Source of the DNA: an uncultured Bacteroidia bacterium
GTDB lineage: Bacteria; Bacteroidota; Bacteroidia; NS11-12g; UBA955
Length of the DNA stretch: 64,000 bases
Assembly (NCBI GenBank): GCA_938086785.1
Contig: CALKCM010000001.1
Coordinates: forward strand, 32,001 to 96,000
Direction of reading: 5' to 3'
Shown here: positions 26,474-34,994 of the stretch, in pieces
Position numbering within the stretch: the first letter of the stretch is position 1
Layout: the number at the start of each line of letters is the position of its first letter
Program-made: the position numbers and the translations under genes
The notes under the pieces: generated by a model
Seen by the model: only the letters and a program-made list of their open reading frames with translations
The model's database searches: none
Told to the model about the DNA's origin: nothing

Positions 26474-26501
26474 AAGCCTCACAGAAATGTGGGGCTTTTT
26501 T
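26474..26501 (+). terminator. Intrinsic terminator after tRNA-Met
   Basis: AAGCCTCACA pairs with TGTGGGGCTT (one G-U) around a GAAA loop, followed by T residues. Confidence 0.85.
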
Positions 26502-26609
26502 ATGGCATCTACTCTCCTTTTGCGTTTCACCCGGTTTTAAAGGGCAAAACCTTAAAAATAAAGTGTTTTTTCTTGTCTAAGCCCCCAAGCTAATTTAGGA
26601 CCAAATCGC

Positions 26610-26828
26610 CTATGACAAAACGAGCGTATTCAGAAGGTCTTCTTCTGAGTCGTAAAGGAACGCTTTCTTTAAAAAATGAAAAATCACGAGACATCTAGAA
26701 TCTTGAAATGTATATACTTCAGCATCTAAGTTACCCTTCTTAAGGAGGGTTTCTAGATATGAATTGCGCTCACCCTTATAGGTTTCTATACCCTTTGCAA
26801 TATGCTCTTGTTTAACTAGGATTGGCAT
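26610..26828 (-). CDS. Small hypothetical protein (72 aa)
   Basis: I do not recognise this protein. It is a soluble, mixed-charge 72-residue sequence: MPILVKQEHIAKGIETYKGE, a possible helix over residues 8-31, then a strand-like AEVYTFQDSRCLVIFHFLKK. It has no signal peptide or membrane segment. The case for a real gene is the exact TATATTTG box four bases before the ATG, the same close arrangement seen at several certain genes here. It stands alone between tRNA-Met and the VWA gene. Confidence 0.6.
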   Translation of the reverse strand: MPILVKQEHIAKGIETYKGERNSYLETLLKKGNLDAEVYTFQDSRCLVIFHFLKKAFLYDSEEDLLNTLVLS

Positions 26829-26832
26829 ACTT

Positions 26833-26840
26833 CAAATATA
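26833..26840 (-). promoter_or_regulatory. -7 box (TATATTTG) for the 72-aa gene
   Basis: Exact TAnnTTTG match four bases before the ATG at 26828. Confidence 0.55.
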
Positions 26841-26857
26841 GACTTTTCCCTTTGGGT

Positions 26858-27994
26858 TTATTCCTCGAAACGAAATCCTTTGAGCCCTGCTTGCTCCCGA
26901 ATAGCTGCAGATATCACCTGACCTAAGGTCATTTCCGCATTGAGTTCTGGTTTTTTCTTGCGTTGTTCTAAAACATACGTGTCTCGCAAATCAGAATACA
27001 CTTTTATGAATTGCGTACTCGAGTCCCTGTCTGCTTGATTTGCGGCTACAATCTGTTTTTTCTCTTTTAAGGTCTTGCCCTTTAATTGCTCTGGAAGATC
27101 CTCGTTTTTTAGCGTTTTTAGGGCATTCGTATCCAAAGCAACCTTTGAATTGATATCCCATTTTGCGCTATTTTTTTGGTAGACGTGTTTTTTAGATTTT
27201 GAACGCACCCGATCGTAATAGGCTTTTTTACTGGCGTTCTTGTTCACCTGATCACTCTCTAACTGAACAGACTTATACCGACCCCCTGAAGAACCATAAG
27301 CCCAGTAGGTGGCGTTTAATTTTCTATTATATACTTCTATTAGGCTATCATAAGGGCTTGGAATAAAGCGATCGGTCTTATTTGCATTAATCCAAAAATA
27401 TTGTCCTTTCGCAATTTTGGCTGCATCGGCCCATCGCTGCCCGCGGCCGGTTCGTTCATCGCCGCAATGAATGGTATTTACCACAATGCCATTTTCCATG
27501 GCATTGGTACATGCATCCACATAACTTATTGCTCCTTGGGTAAAGGTCTCATTGCCTGCAATAAAAATTACTTTGTATACCGAATCTTCTTTCAACCACA
27601 GTAATTCCTGCTGTGCTTTACTGATTACTTGACCACAGTTCTCTACACTGCCACTGGTGCTTAGCGCAAACAACACTTGTGATATGGTATCTACATCCCC
27701 ATTAAACTCGACTAATTTATGGATAAAACCACGCTCCTCCCTATCCTGATTTCCATAGCTGTAAAGAGCAATTTCAATATTGGATGGGATTCCATTTTTA
27801 TGTGCTTTTGACACTTCGTTCACCACCGCCCAAAGTTCGGTTTGAGCCTGTTTAATTAGCCCGCTCATGCTGCCACTTACATCGAGCAAAATGGAGAGTT
27901 GAATGGTATTTTTTGGTTGATCAATCGCAGAGGATTGAGCGTTTAAATGACTGTAAAAAAATAAAAAACTGGCGCTAATAATTAAACCTTTCAT
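26858..27994 (-). CDS. Secreted von Willebrand factor A domain protein
   Basis: The 378-residue protein has a signal peptide (to LNAQ, residue 20) and a VWA domain with an intact metal-ion site: DVSGSMS (38-44), a later Thr/Ser region (STSGSVENCG) and VIFIAGNETF. The second half is lysine-rich and helical, with repeated KKAYYDRVRSKSKKH and KGKTLKEKKQI segments, and ends QAGLKGFRFEE. VWA domains bind protein ligands in a metal-dependent way; the partner is unknown. It may sit in the periplasm or on the surface. It is transcribed divergently from ruvB. Confidence 0.87.
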   Translation of the reverse strand: MKGLIISASFLFFYSHLNAQSSAIDQPKNTIQLSILLDVSGSMSGLIKQAQTELWAVVNEVSKAHKNGIPSNIEIALYSYGNQDREERGFIHKLVEFNGDVDTISQVLFALSTSGSVENCGQVISKAQQELLWLKEDSVYKVIFIAGNETFTQGAISYVDACTNAMENGIVVNTIHCGDERTGRGQRWADAAKIAKGQYFWINANKTDRFIPSPYDSLIEVYNRKLNATYWAYGSSGGRYKSVQLESDQVNKNASKKAYYDRVRSKSKKHVYQKNSAKWDINSKVALDTNALKTLKNEDLPEQLKGKTLKEKKQIVAANQADRDSSTQFIKVYSDLRDTYVLEQRKKKPELNAEMTLGQVISAAIREQAGLKGFRFEE

Positions 27995-28123
27995 ATGCTA
28001 TCTATACGATGATGCTTATATAGGTAAACGAAATTTTTGAAAAAAAATTTGGCAATGGTTCCTTCCAAACGCCAAAGCTGAAGATTCCATGCTTAAAAAA
28101 ATACGGCATTCGTATATTTCTAC

Positions 28124-28131
28124 TAACTTTG
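28124..28131 (+). promoter_or_regulatory. -7 box (TAACTTTG) for ruvB
   Basis: Exact match eleven bases before the ATG at 28143; this favours that start over the longer frame from 28089. Confidence 0.6.
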
Positions 28132-28142
28132 TATTTATACTC

Positions 28143-29168
28143 ATGAATCCGAATTTAGACCCAGACAAGGAGCATTTAAACCTTGGCGAGAAGGAAGTGG
28201 AGAAAGTCCTCCGACCTCAGTCGTTTGAAGATTTCTCGGGGCAGCCTCACATTCTCGAGAACCTGCTCATCTTTGTAGAGGCAGCGCGCCAACGGGGAGA
28301 AGCTTTGGATCATGTGCTTCTGCACGGCCCTCCGGGCTTAGGAAAAACAACCTTGAGCCACATTATTGCAAATGAATTGGAAAGCAGCATGAAGGTAAGC
28401 AGCGGTCCCGTGCTGGAAAAACCAGGAGATTTAGCTGGCTTACTCACTAATTTGGAAGAGGGAGATGTGCTTTTTATAGATGAAATACACAGACTTAGCC
28501 CAGTGGTTGAAGAATACCTGTACAGCGCAATGGAAGATTACACCATTGATATTATGATTGATAGTGGTCCAAGTGCGCGCAGTGTTCAAATTAATATTAA
28601 TCCGTTTACCTTGGTTGGAGCTACCACGCGAAGTGGTTTGCTCACGGCTCCCTTGAGAGCACGATTTGGGATAAATTTTAGATTGGAATATTACAACTCG
28701 GAAGTTTTGAGTAAAATACTCCTGAGAAGTGCGCATATTTTGCAAACACCTATTAAGGAAGAGGCGGCCTATGAAATTGCGCGCAGAAGTAGAGGAACTC
28801 CACGAATTGCGAATGCTTTGCTACGAAGAACAAGAGATTTTGCTCAAATTAAAGGAGATGGTACGATAACAGTAGAAATTGCAAAAATTGCTCTGGAGGC
28901 CTTGCATGTAGATGCCCATGGCTTGGATGAAATGGATAACCGAATTTTAGGAACCATTATAGATAAGTTTAAAGGAGGTCCTGTTGGATTAACGACCATT
29001 GCTACTGCTGTAGGTGAAGATGCAGGAACTATAGAGGAGGTGTACGAACCTTTTTTAATTCAGGAAGGGTATTTAATGAGAACCAGTAGAGGAAGAGAGG
29101 CAACAAAAGCAGCCTACGATCATTTGGGGAAGAAGGATTTAAAGCCAAATCCGGGCTTGTTTGAGTAA
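28143..29168 (+). CDS. ruvB: Holliday junction branch migration ATPase RuvB
   Basis: From the ATG at 28143 the protein has 341 residues, the normal RuvB length. Walker A is GPPGLGKT (62-69), Walker B is FIDEIH (112-117), sensor 1 lies in GATTRSGLL with the arginine finger region APLRARFG, and the C-terminal winged helix has [18 protein letters not shown]. It forms hexameric rings that drive branch migration with RuvA in recombination repair. The frame is open 18 codons further upstream, but the promoter box lies in that part. No ruvA is adjacent. Confidence 0.97.
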   Translation: MNPNLDPDKEHLNLGEKEVEKVLRPQSFEDFSGQPHILENLLIFVEAARQRGEALDHVLLHGPPGLGKTTLSHIIANELESSMKVSSGPVLEKPGDLAGLLTNLEEGDVLFIDEIHRLSPVVEEYLYSAMEDYTIDIMIDSGPSARSVQININPFTLVGATTRSGLLTAPLRARFGINFRLEYYNSEVLSKILLRSAHILQTPIKEEAAYEIARRSRGTPRIANALLRRTRDFAQIKGDGTITVEIAKIALEALHVDAHGLDEMDNRILGTIIDKFKGGPVGLTTIATAVGEDAGTIEEVYEPFLIQEGYLMRTSRGREATKAAYDHLGKKDLKPNPGLFE

Positions 29169-29181
29169 GTACTCGCGATTA

Positions 29182-29439
29182 TTAATAGTAGGACTTAAGG
29201 AAGGCAAAAATGGGCTTTTTTATGACTAAGCCTAAGACATGAAACCATATAATAATGGCTATGGGGAACAGAATGAAGCTGAGTTTGTTTAAATCCCAAG
29301 CTTCTGCGAACAAACCGTGAATGATGCGTTCAAAAGCTCTGGATAATCCACAACCAAAACATTCGATATCCAAAAATTTCTTTGATGGGCAGATAATTGC
29401 ACCTCCATCAAAATAACGAAAGGGCAATGCCCATATCAC
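29182..29439 (-). CDS. DUF2752 family small membrane protein
   Basis: From GTG at 29439 the product has 85 residues with the family core CPSKKFLDIECFGCGLSRAFERIIHG and a C-terminal membrane helix (LSFILFPIAIIIWFHVLGLVI). The N-terminal membrane helix expected for DUF2752 is present in frame just upstream (QWAILVSPFVIWALPF), but no ATG, GTG or TTG precedes it: the frame opens with CAA ATA ATT right at the stop of the upstream gene. The true start may be ATT at 29493 (103 residues), overlapping that TAA. Function unknown. Confidence 0.7.
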   Translation of the reverse strand: MIWALPFRYFDGGAIICPSKKFLDIECFGCGLSRAFERIIHGLFAEAWDLNKLSFILFPIAIIIWFHVLGLVIKKPIFAFLKSYY

Positions 29440-29492
29440 GAAAGGTGATACGAGTATTGCCCATTGAAATATATTTTTTAGTAAAGTTTTAA

Positions 29493-30128
29493 TTATTTGT
29501 TACCAAAACAGTGAATAATTGCGTGAATTAAACCTGGAAGTCCACACAATAAAGTAAGTATTAAGTTGGTTGTTACTTTTTTGGTCCATTCGCTTCCTTC
29601 ACTCAAATAAACAGCAATAGTCGTTCCAAAGGGAACTAATAGAATAAGAAGAAGGTAAATCAATTTACTCGTATCATCAGACTTTGCATTTTTAATGTTT
29701 TTCTTAGCTGTTTTAACAGCTTTTTTGAAGGCTAGTTTCTTCACTCCTTTTAAGGAAGGAAGAACTTCTTTAGCTACATCATCAATGGCGCTAACTTGAG
29801 CTTCTGCGGTCATTGCTTGGCTGTTCTGCTTGGTTAAAACAACGCTTTCTAACTGAGGAGCAGTGGCATGGGCTACAGCTTGTCCATCTACCACAGTTTT
29901 GGCTTCTAAGGATGGCGTTTGCACGCTTGACCAACGTTTCTCAAATTTCTTTGCTTCTCTTTCTGCTTTGGCTTTTTGGCCTGCTTCGTGAGCTTTTTGA
30001 TCGTCTTTATTGAAAAGACTAATGTTGTAACCTGATGAGTACCGCTTCTTTGCAACGGTCATGTTGCCTGCACATGAGGCTAAAAATACCACTAGGGTAC
30101 AAATTCCTGTAATTTTAATTAATTTCAT
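29493..30128 (-). CDS. Lipoprotein with C-terminal Pmp3/YqaE-like membrane domain
   Basis: The 211-residue protein has a lipobox (VVFLASC, C19), a charged and probably disordered or helical middle (about 25-150, many Lys, Ala and Glu), and a C-terminal two-helix domain (about 157-208): LLLILLVPFGTTIAVYLSEG, then TTNLILTLLCGLPGLIHAII. The last part matches the Pmp3/YqaE fold, small membrane proteins linked to ion and stress tolerance. A lipidated N-terminus would sit in the outer or inner membrane while the tail crosses the inner membrane. The DUF2752 gene follows directly and may be coupled. Confidence 0.78.
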   Translation of the reverse strand: MKLIKITGICTLVVFLASCAGNMTVAKKRYSSGYNISLFNKDDQKAHEAGQKAKAEREAKKFEKRWSSVQTPSLEAKTVVDGQAVAHATAPQLESVVLTKQNSQAMTAEAQVSAIDDVAKEVLPSLKGVKKLAFKKAVKTAKKNIKNAKSDDTSKLIYLLLILLVPFGTTIAVYLSEGSEWTKKVTTNLILTLLCGLPGLIHAIIHCFGNK

Positions 30129-30257
30129 AAGTAAGGGAATTTACATTCAGAATTCTGAAATGTCAAATAATAGCAACAAATATCAACCTGGTTTGAAAAA
30201 TAATTATGCTCGAATCTCTAATTATAAACAGCGGAAATTATTCCTAATCAAGCATTT

Positions 30258-31178
30258 TTAATAATGAATCCAGTTCCATTTTACTTGGCCGGTATTGGCA
30301 AATTCCAGGCTAGGCACAGGCAATCGAATGTAATCGGTTAGTTTATACAAGAAATTAATTCCCTTATGCTTGCTGTGTAAATGGGACAATGAAACACTGG
30401 GGCTAATATAGAATTGCCGGTAACGCTTAATATAGGATAGGTCTTGAAATACCCCTTGCTGATCTGTAAATGTATTTTCTTGGCCTCCAATCATTCCTTG
30501 AGCTCCATAGCCTAATGAAAAACCCAACCACCTCGGGCCCTTATTTTTGAAATTAAACAAATTGGGCTGAAAGTTTAACCAATAGGTTTGGGCATTGTAG
30601 TCTTTCAAAAGCCTTTCGGGTAAGGATCTGCCCAATACATTGGGTCTTTTGACTGCCAAATTGGAAAGCGAAGCAGAGAACCGAATGGGAATTTTAACCT
30701 TTCCAAACAATCGTCGCTGGCCCCAAGACCAAAAGGCTCCAAAAAAATTAGCTCCGATATCTCCCATACTGGCACCCCATTTTTTACTTCTACCATCGAA
30801 GTATTCAATGGTGGTTTGGAATGCAAGTGAGGTGACAAGGCCTAGGTTAGCAGCCTCTTTGGGACTATAGCCTTTTGCATGGAAATAATCGCTGGTGACC
30901 TCTGATAGAATAAATGAACTATAGGCATGACCTGCTTTATCCATTTGCAACCATTGTTTATTGTCGTTAAAGAAATGAAAACCTGTTTGGTCCTTTTTAT
31001 TATACCAGCTGGTGTAAAGCAAAGCATGGGTTCCAACACCAATTGCGCTAACTGCAATAACACTCCGAGTTCTTTTGCGCTTTAATGAATCTATAGATGA
31101 TTTTTGATGGGTTTGCGCACTCATCAATACTCCTTTGCAAAAAAGAAGACTAAGCCAAAATACTATTTTTTGTTTCAT
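30258..31178 (-). CDS. DUF2279 family protein (YfiM-like), possible outer-membrane or periplasmic protein
   Basis: From the ATG at 31178 the product has 306 residues with a signal peptide (MKQKIVFWLSLLFCKGVLMSAQ). The DUF2279 core includes QWLQMDKAGHAYSSFILSEV and EYFDGRSKKWGASMGDIGAN. The C-terminal part is rich in aromatic residues and short strands (YWLNFQPNLFNF, FYISPSVSLSHL). The frame runs 14 codons further upstream, but MKQK gives the proper signal peptide. The start lies inside the 3' end of the phosphoglucomutase gene (29-bp overlap), so the two are co-transcribed. Function unknown. Confidence 0.78.
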   Translation of the reverse strand: MKQKIVFWLSLLFCKGVLMSAQTHQKSSIDSLKRKRTRSVIAVSAIGVGTHALLYTSWYNKKDQTGFHFFNDNKQWLQMDKAGHAYSSFILSEVTSDYFHAKGYSPKEAANLGLVTSLAFQTTIEYFDGRSKKWGASMGDIGANFFGAFWSWGQRRLFGKVKIPIRFSASLSNLAVKRPNVLGRSLPERLLKDYNAQTYWLNFQPNLFNFKNKGPRWLGFSLGYGAQGMIGGQENTFTDQQGVFQDLSYIKRYRQFYISPSVSLSHLHSKHKGINFLYKLTDYIRLPVPSLEFANTGQVKWNWIHY

Positions 31179-32544
31179 CCAGTATTTTAAAAGCCTCTCC
31201 GCTGCTGGGCGCCTCGGCATACACTCTCAATACTGGCTCGGTTCCACTGGGTCGTATCATAACCCAAGAGCCTGTATTCAGACGGAATTTATATCCATCG
31301 GTATCTTCGATACTTTCAATTTTATAGGCTCCAAAAGAATTGTAAGCTCCGGACTGCGCGCGCTCAATAATGGCTACTTTTTTTGATTCCTCTAAATGCA
31401 GATCGTACCGTTCCACGGCAAAGGAGCCTGTAATTTCATAGACATCTGCAATAAGTTCTTTCATGGTTTTACCCATTTTGAGGCAATATTCCATCAAAGC
31501 TAGGCCCATCCAAATGCCATCTCTTTCGGGGATATGTCCTTTAATTGCAATTCCGCCGCTTTCCTCAGCTCCAATCAATACATCATCCTCTACCATATGC
31601 GTACATATGTATTTGAATCCAATTTTAGTAGTAATTGTTTCTAGCCCCATTTCTGTGGCTAGTACTTGAATTTTATCACTGACGCTAAAAGATTTTACTA
31701 CTTTGCCATTGTACCCCTTTGCACTTACGAGGTATTGCATTAAAAGTAAAATAAGATGGTGACTATCTACAAAATTTCCATCGCCATCAAAAAAACCAAT
31801 TCTATCTGCATCTCCATCCGTAGCCAAACCGCAGAGATAATCGCCCTGACTGATGGTTTTTGAAATTTCCTTTAAGTTTTTTGCAATGGGTTCAGGAGCT
31901 GTGCCGTTAAAACTAGGATTAAACGAACCATTTAAGACCCTTGCAGTTGGAATGAGTCGTTTAAAAATATCCTGTCCAGCACCGTACATGGCATCATATA
32001 TAAATTTTGTTCCATTGGATCTTAACAAATCTAAATCAAAGGCAGCAGCAGCTTTTTCAAAATAAAGATCTTCAAAAGAGCTGAACGTTATTTTACCCTC
32101 AGACAGTGCCTCTTCAAATGAGGTTTTATCTTCAACGCTTTCTGGAATTAATGTTTCTATTTCTGCAACATCTTCTGGAGAAGCTGGACCTCCATAAGCG
32201 GCCTTTAATTTAAAGCCATTATAAGATGCTGGATTGTGACTTGCGGTAAGAACTATACCTAAACCTGCTTGATACTCATGGGCTGCCATCGATACCATGG
32301 GAGTAGAGACAAATTTATCTGCAAACAAGACTTCTATGCCAAAATCTACAAAAACCTCGGCTGCAGCTTTGGCAAACATGTTGCCACCAAATCGGCAATC
32401 ATAGCCTAAAACAATTTTTTTATTAGCTCCGGTATTCACCATCCACTGAGCAGTACCAGCACTCACTCGCCTCACGTTTTCGACGGTATAATCTTTGGCA
32501 ATAATTTCACGCCAACCATCTGTGCCAAATTTAATTGTATACAT
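31150..32544 (-). CDS. Phosphoglucomutase / phosphomannomutase family enzyme
   Basis: The 464-residue protein has all four hallmarks of the alpha-D-phosphohexomutase family: substrate entry FGTDGWRE (7-14), phosphoserine loop TASHNPASYNGFK with S102, metal loop DGDADRIGF, sugar-binding loop GAEESGG and phosphate-binding RPSGTEPVLRVY near the C-terminus. It converts hexose 1-phosphate and 6-phosphate; the sugar preference cannot be read. It lies four bases after the GldN-like gene and overlaps the DUF2279 gene. Confidence 0.92.
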   Translation of the reverse strand: MYTIKFGTDGWREIIAKDYTVENVRRVSAGTAQWMVNTGANKKIVLGYDCRFGGNMFAKAAAEVFVDFGIEVLFADKFVSTPMVSMAAHEYQAGLGIVLTASHNPASYNGFKLKAAYGGPASPEDVAEIETLIPESVEDKTSFEEALSEGKITFSSFEDLYFEKAAAAFDLDLLRSNGTKFIYDAMYGAGQDIFKRLIPTARVLNGSFNPSFNGTAPEPIAKNLKEISKTISQGDYLCGLATDGDADRIGFFDGDGNFVDSHHLILLLMQYLVSAKGYNGKVVKSFSVSDKIQVLATEMGLETITTKIGFKYICTHMVEDDVLIGAEESGGIAIKGHIPERDGIWMGLALMEYCLKMGKTMKELIADVYEITGSFAVERYDLHLEESKKVAIIERAQSGAYNSFGAYKIESIEDTDGYKFRLNTGSWVMIRPSGTEPVLRVYAEAPSSGEAFKILDETKNSILA

Positions 32545-32548
32545 TTTT

Positions 32549-33658
32549 CTATTTATTCTTCTTTCGATAGGATTCTACAAAATAAGTCAACCTACTCCAA
32601 TCATAGGTATTAATTCCTTGCAGATACCAATCGGATTCTTCTTCAGGTAAAGGCACACTATTCAGTTCAAGCAGTGTGTAGTTAAACTTTTTCCCTCTCA
32701 AAACATCGTCAATGCTATTAAAATTAAAAATAATATCCCAGTTGAGTAAGGTTTCTAATGACACCGGGTTGAGGGGCTTACCATTTATGTATATGAGGAG
32801 TTCTTGTATTTCAGAATTTAGCCCCCCTTCATTAAATTTACTGATGTGTTCTACCACTTCAATTCTGGTTACAGCCACATCGCTCTTAAGAGTTAAGTAA
32901 TCAAAGTACTTTTCTCCTCCAATATTGAGTAGCACTTGTTTGTTCTTATTTAAAAAACTAGCAATATTGGTATAGATCAAATTACCTGTTTCTGTAGGTT
33001 CACTGATTCGTTGCTGAATCAAATATTTAACACGCTTATTTCTTTTGAATGGGGCAAGCGCCTCGAGCTCTTTTTTACCGTTAAACGCTTTTTTGCGACA
33101 CTGAATGCTTTTGTAAGGCTTCGCTTTAAAGTCTTTGCGACCAAACTGAATGATATTAAAACGGTATCTGCGAGAGTACATCGCTTCTGTAATATTCATC
33201 CCTGCATTCCCATTTTCGTTCATATGCACGTTCATTGCACCAAAATGAGACCAGGCTTCTTTGAGGTCTACATATCCGAGGCTTACGTTCTCACCTGTAT
33301 TTGACTTTGCTACAAAGGATATTCCAACAATAGTAAATAAGGTTCTTCTTCTATTGCTGGTCCAATACTCATGAAAGAAAACGTCTTTGACTTTTTTAAA
33401 GTCGACGGAGCTGCTTCTTTCAATCGCTCTTAAAGAAGAGACCGATATTCGACTTTCTTTTCTGGGTGAAAGATAGAGGCCTATTTTTTCTTCAATGATT
33501 AATTGATAGGCGGCATTTAAGATTTCTTTACCAATATTAAAACCATTGGTATCTAACTGTTTCGACTTATCAATATGAATAATAACAGGCTTGTCCGTAT
33601 AAGCGGAAAGCACATTGAAACAAAACAAAAATACAAATATGCTAAAAAGCCTTTTCAT
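32549..33658 (-). CDS. Secreted protein with GldN/PorN-like features
   Basis: From the ATG at 33658 the product has 369 residues with a signal peptide (MKRLFSIFVFLFCFNVLSAY). By eye the central part follows GldN order: EILNAAYQLIIEEKIGLYLS, then KVKDVFFHEYWTSNRRRTLF with TIVGISFV, then YVDLKEAWSHFGAMNVHMNE and MYSRRYRFNIIQFGRKDF. GldN is a periplasmic ring component of the type IX secretion and gliding machinery. The resemblance is moderate and the C-terminal 160 residues are not explained by it. No gldK, gldL or gldM gene is nearby. It lies between acyl-CoA dehydrogenase and phosphoglucomutase genes with gaps of 7 and 4 bp. Confidence 0.55.
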   Translation of the reverse strand: MKRLFSIFVFLFCFNVLSAYTDKPVIIHIDKSKQLDTNGFNIGKEILNAAYQLIIEEKIGLYLSPRKESRISVSSLRAIERSSSVDFKKVKDVFFHEYWTSNRRRTLFTIVGISFVAKSNTGENVSLGYVDLKEAWSHFGAMNVHMNENGNAGMNITEAMYSRRYRFNIIQFGRKDFKAKPYKSIQCRKKAFNGKKELEALAPFKRNKRVKYLIQQRISEPTETGNLIYTNIASFLNKNKQVLLNIGGEKYFDYLTLKSDVAVTRIEVVEHISKFNEGGLNSEIQELLIYINGKPLNPVSLETLLNWDIIFNFNSIDDVLRGKKFNYTLLELNSVPLPEEESDWYLQGINTYDWSRLTYFVESYRKKNK

Positions 33659-33665
33659 AGTATTT

Positions 33666-34886
33666 CTATACGAAAGCATTTTCACCTGTTATTTCCATCC
33701 CTAGAATGAGCAGGTGAATATCATGAGTTCCCTCATAGGTAATTACACTTTCTAAATTAGCCATATGTCGCATTTGAGGATACTCTCCAGTTATTCCCAT
33801 ACCTCCAAGAATCTGACGACTTTCTCTAGCGATATTAATGGCAATTTCTACATTATTTCTTTTACACATACTAATTTGAGCAGGAGTAGCCTTGCCCGCA
33901 TCCATTAATTGACCGAGTCTCCATGCCAATAGCTGACCTTTGGTGATTTCGGTAATCATTTCGGCCAATTTCTTTTGTTGCAATTGGAACCCTCCGATGG
34001 GTTTTCCAAACTGTTCTCTTTGCTTGGAATATCTAAGCGCAGTGTCATAGCAATCCATGGCAGCACCCAAGGCTCCCCAACTGATTCCATAACGCGCACT
34101 ATTTAAGCAGGTTAGCGGCCCTTTTAGACCGGTTACATTTGGCAGTATATTGGATTTAGGAATCCGTACATTATCAAAAACTAACTCTCCTGTGCAACTG
34201 GCTCTCAAGCTCCATTTTCCGTGTGTTTCGGGAGTTGTAAAACCTTCCATGCCTCGCTCTACAATCACTCCTTTTACTTTTCCTTCTGGATTTTTTGCCC
34301 AAACAACCGCTACATCGGCAAAGGGTGCATTGCTAATCCACATTTTGGCTCCATTTAATATAATATCATCCCCATCCTCGGTATACTTGGTAGTCATTCC
34401 ACCTGGATTGCTTCCGTGGTCGGGCTCTGTTAATCCAAAACATCCGAGCATTTCACCACTAGCCAACTTTGGCAAAAATTTATGTTTTTGCTCCTCACTT
34501 CCAAATTTATAAATGGGATACATGACTAAGCTGCCTTGTACAGAAGCCGTACTTCTTACGCCTGAATCGCAACGTTCCAATTCTTGCATAATAATTCCGT
34601 AAGTGGTGTAATCCATTCCTCCACAACCATATTCCAAAGGCAACTGAGGGCCAAAGGCACCTACATCGGCCAATTGCTTCACCATATGCTGCGGAAATTC
34701 GGCACGCTGTGCGTAGTATTCTATAATTGGAGAAAGATCTCGTTTAACCCAGTCTTGAACGGAGCCTCTAATAAGCTTTTGCTCTTCGGTTAATAAATCA
34801 TCAATCCCATAAAAATCAGGGGCTACATATTGATCCTTGCCACGATTAGCGGCATACAATTCGTCTAATGTCTTTTTGGCTTCCAT
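33666..34886 (-). CDS. gcdH: Acyl-CoA dehydrogenase, glutaryl-CoA dehydrogenase type
   Basis: The 406-residue protein has the acyl-CoA dehydrogenase domains in order, with FAD/substrate motifs CFGLTEPDHGSNPGGM and ISNAPFADVAVVWAK, then the C-terminal helical domain with RILGGMG-type QILGGMGITGEYP and TYEGTHDIH, where E385 is the catalytic base. The TEPDHGSNP and TYEGTHDIH forms are typical of glutaryl-CoA dehydrogenase, which converts glutaryl-CoA to crotonyl-CoA in lysine and tryptophan breakdown. A TAAATTTG box lies 11 bases before the ATG. It seems to be the first gene of a run reaching DUF2279. Confidence 0.88.
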   Translation of the reverse strand: MEAKKTLDELYAANRGKDQYVAPDFYGIDDLLTEEQKLIRGSVQDWVKRDLSPIIEYYAQRAEFPQHMVKQLADVGAFGPQLPLEYGCGGMDYTTYGIIMQELERCDSGVRSTASVQGSLVMYPIYKFGSEEQKHKFLPKLASGEMLGCFGLTEPDHGSNPGGMTTKYTEDGDDIILNGAKMWISNAPFADVAVVWAKNPEGKVKGVIVERGMEGFTTPETHGKWSLRASCTGELVFDNVRIPKSNILPNVTGLKGPLTCLNSARYGISWGALGAAMDCYDTALRYSKQREQFGKPIGGFQLQQKKLAEMITEITKGQLLAWRLGQLMDAGKATPAQISMCKRNNVEIAINIARESRQILGGMGITGEYPQMRHMANLESVITYEGTHDIHLLILGMEITGENAFV

Positions 34887-34897
34887 TTTAGCAATGG

Positions 34898-34905
34898 CAA
34901 ATTTA
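34898..34905 (-). promoter_or_regulatory. -7 box (TAAATTTG) for the gcdH-led operon
   Basis: Exact match on the minus strand eleven bases before the ATG at 34886. Confidence 0.55.
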
Positions 34906-34994
34906 CTTAATGATAGAGGAGATACCCAATTGTGTAATGAATTGTCTTAAAAAATGTTCATTTCTTCCCGATCTGGCAAAATAGAGGCAACAAA

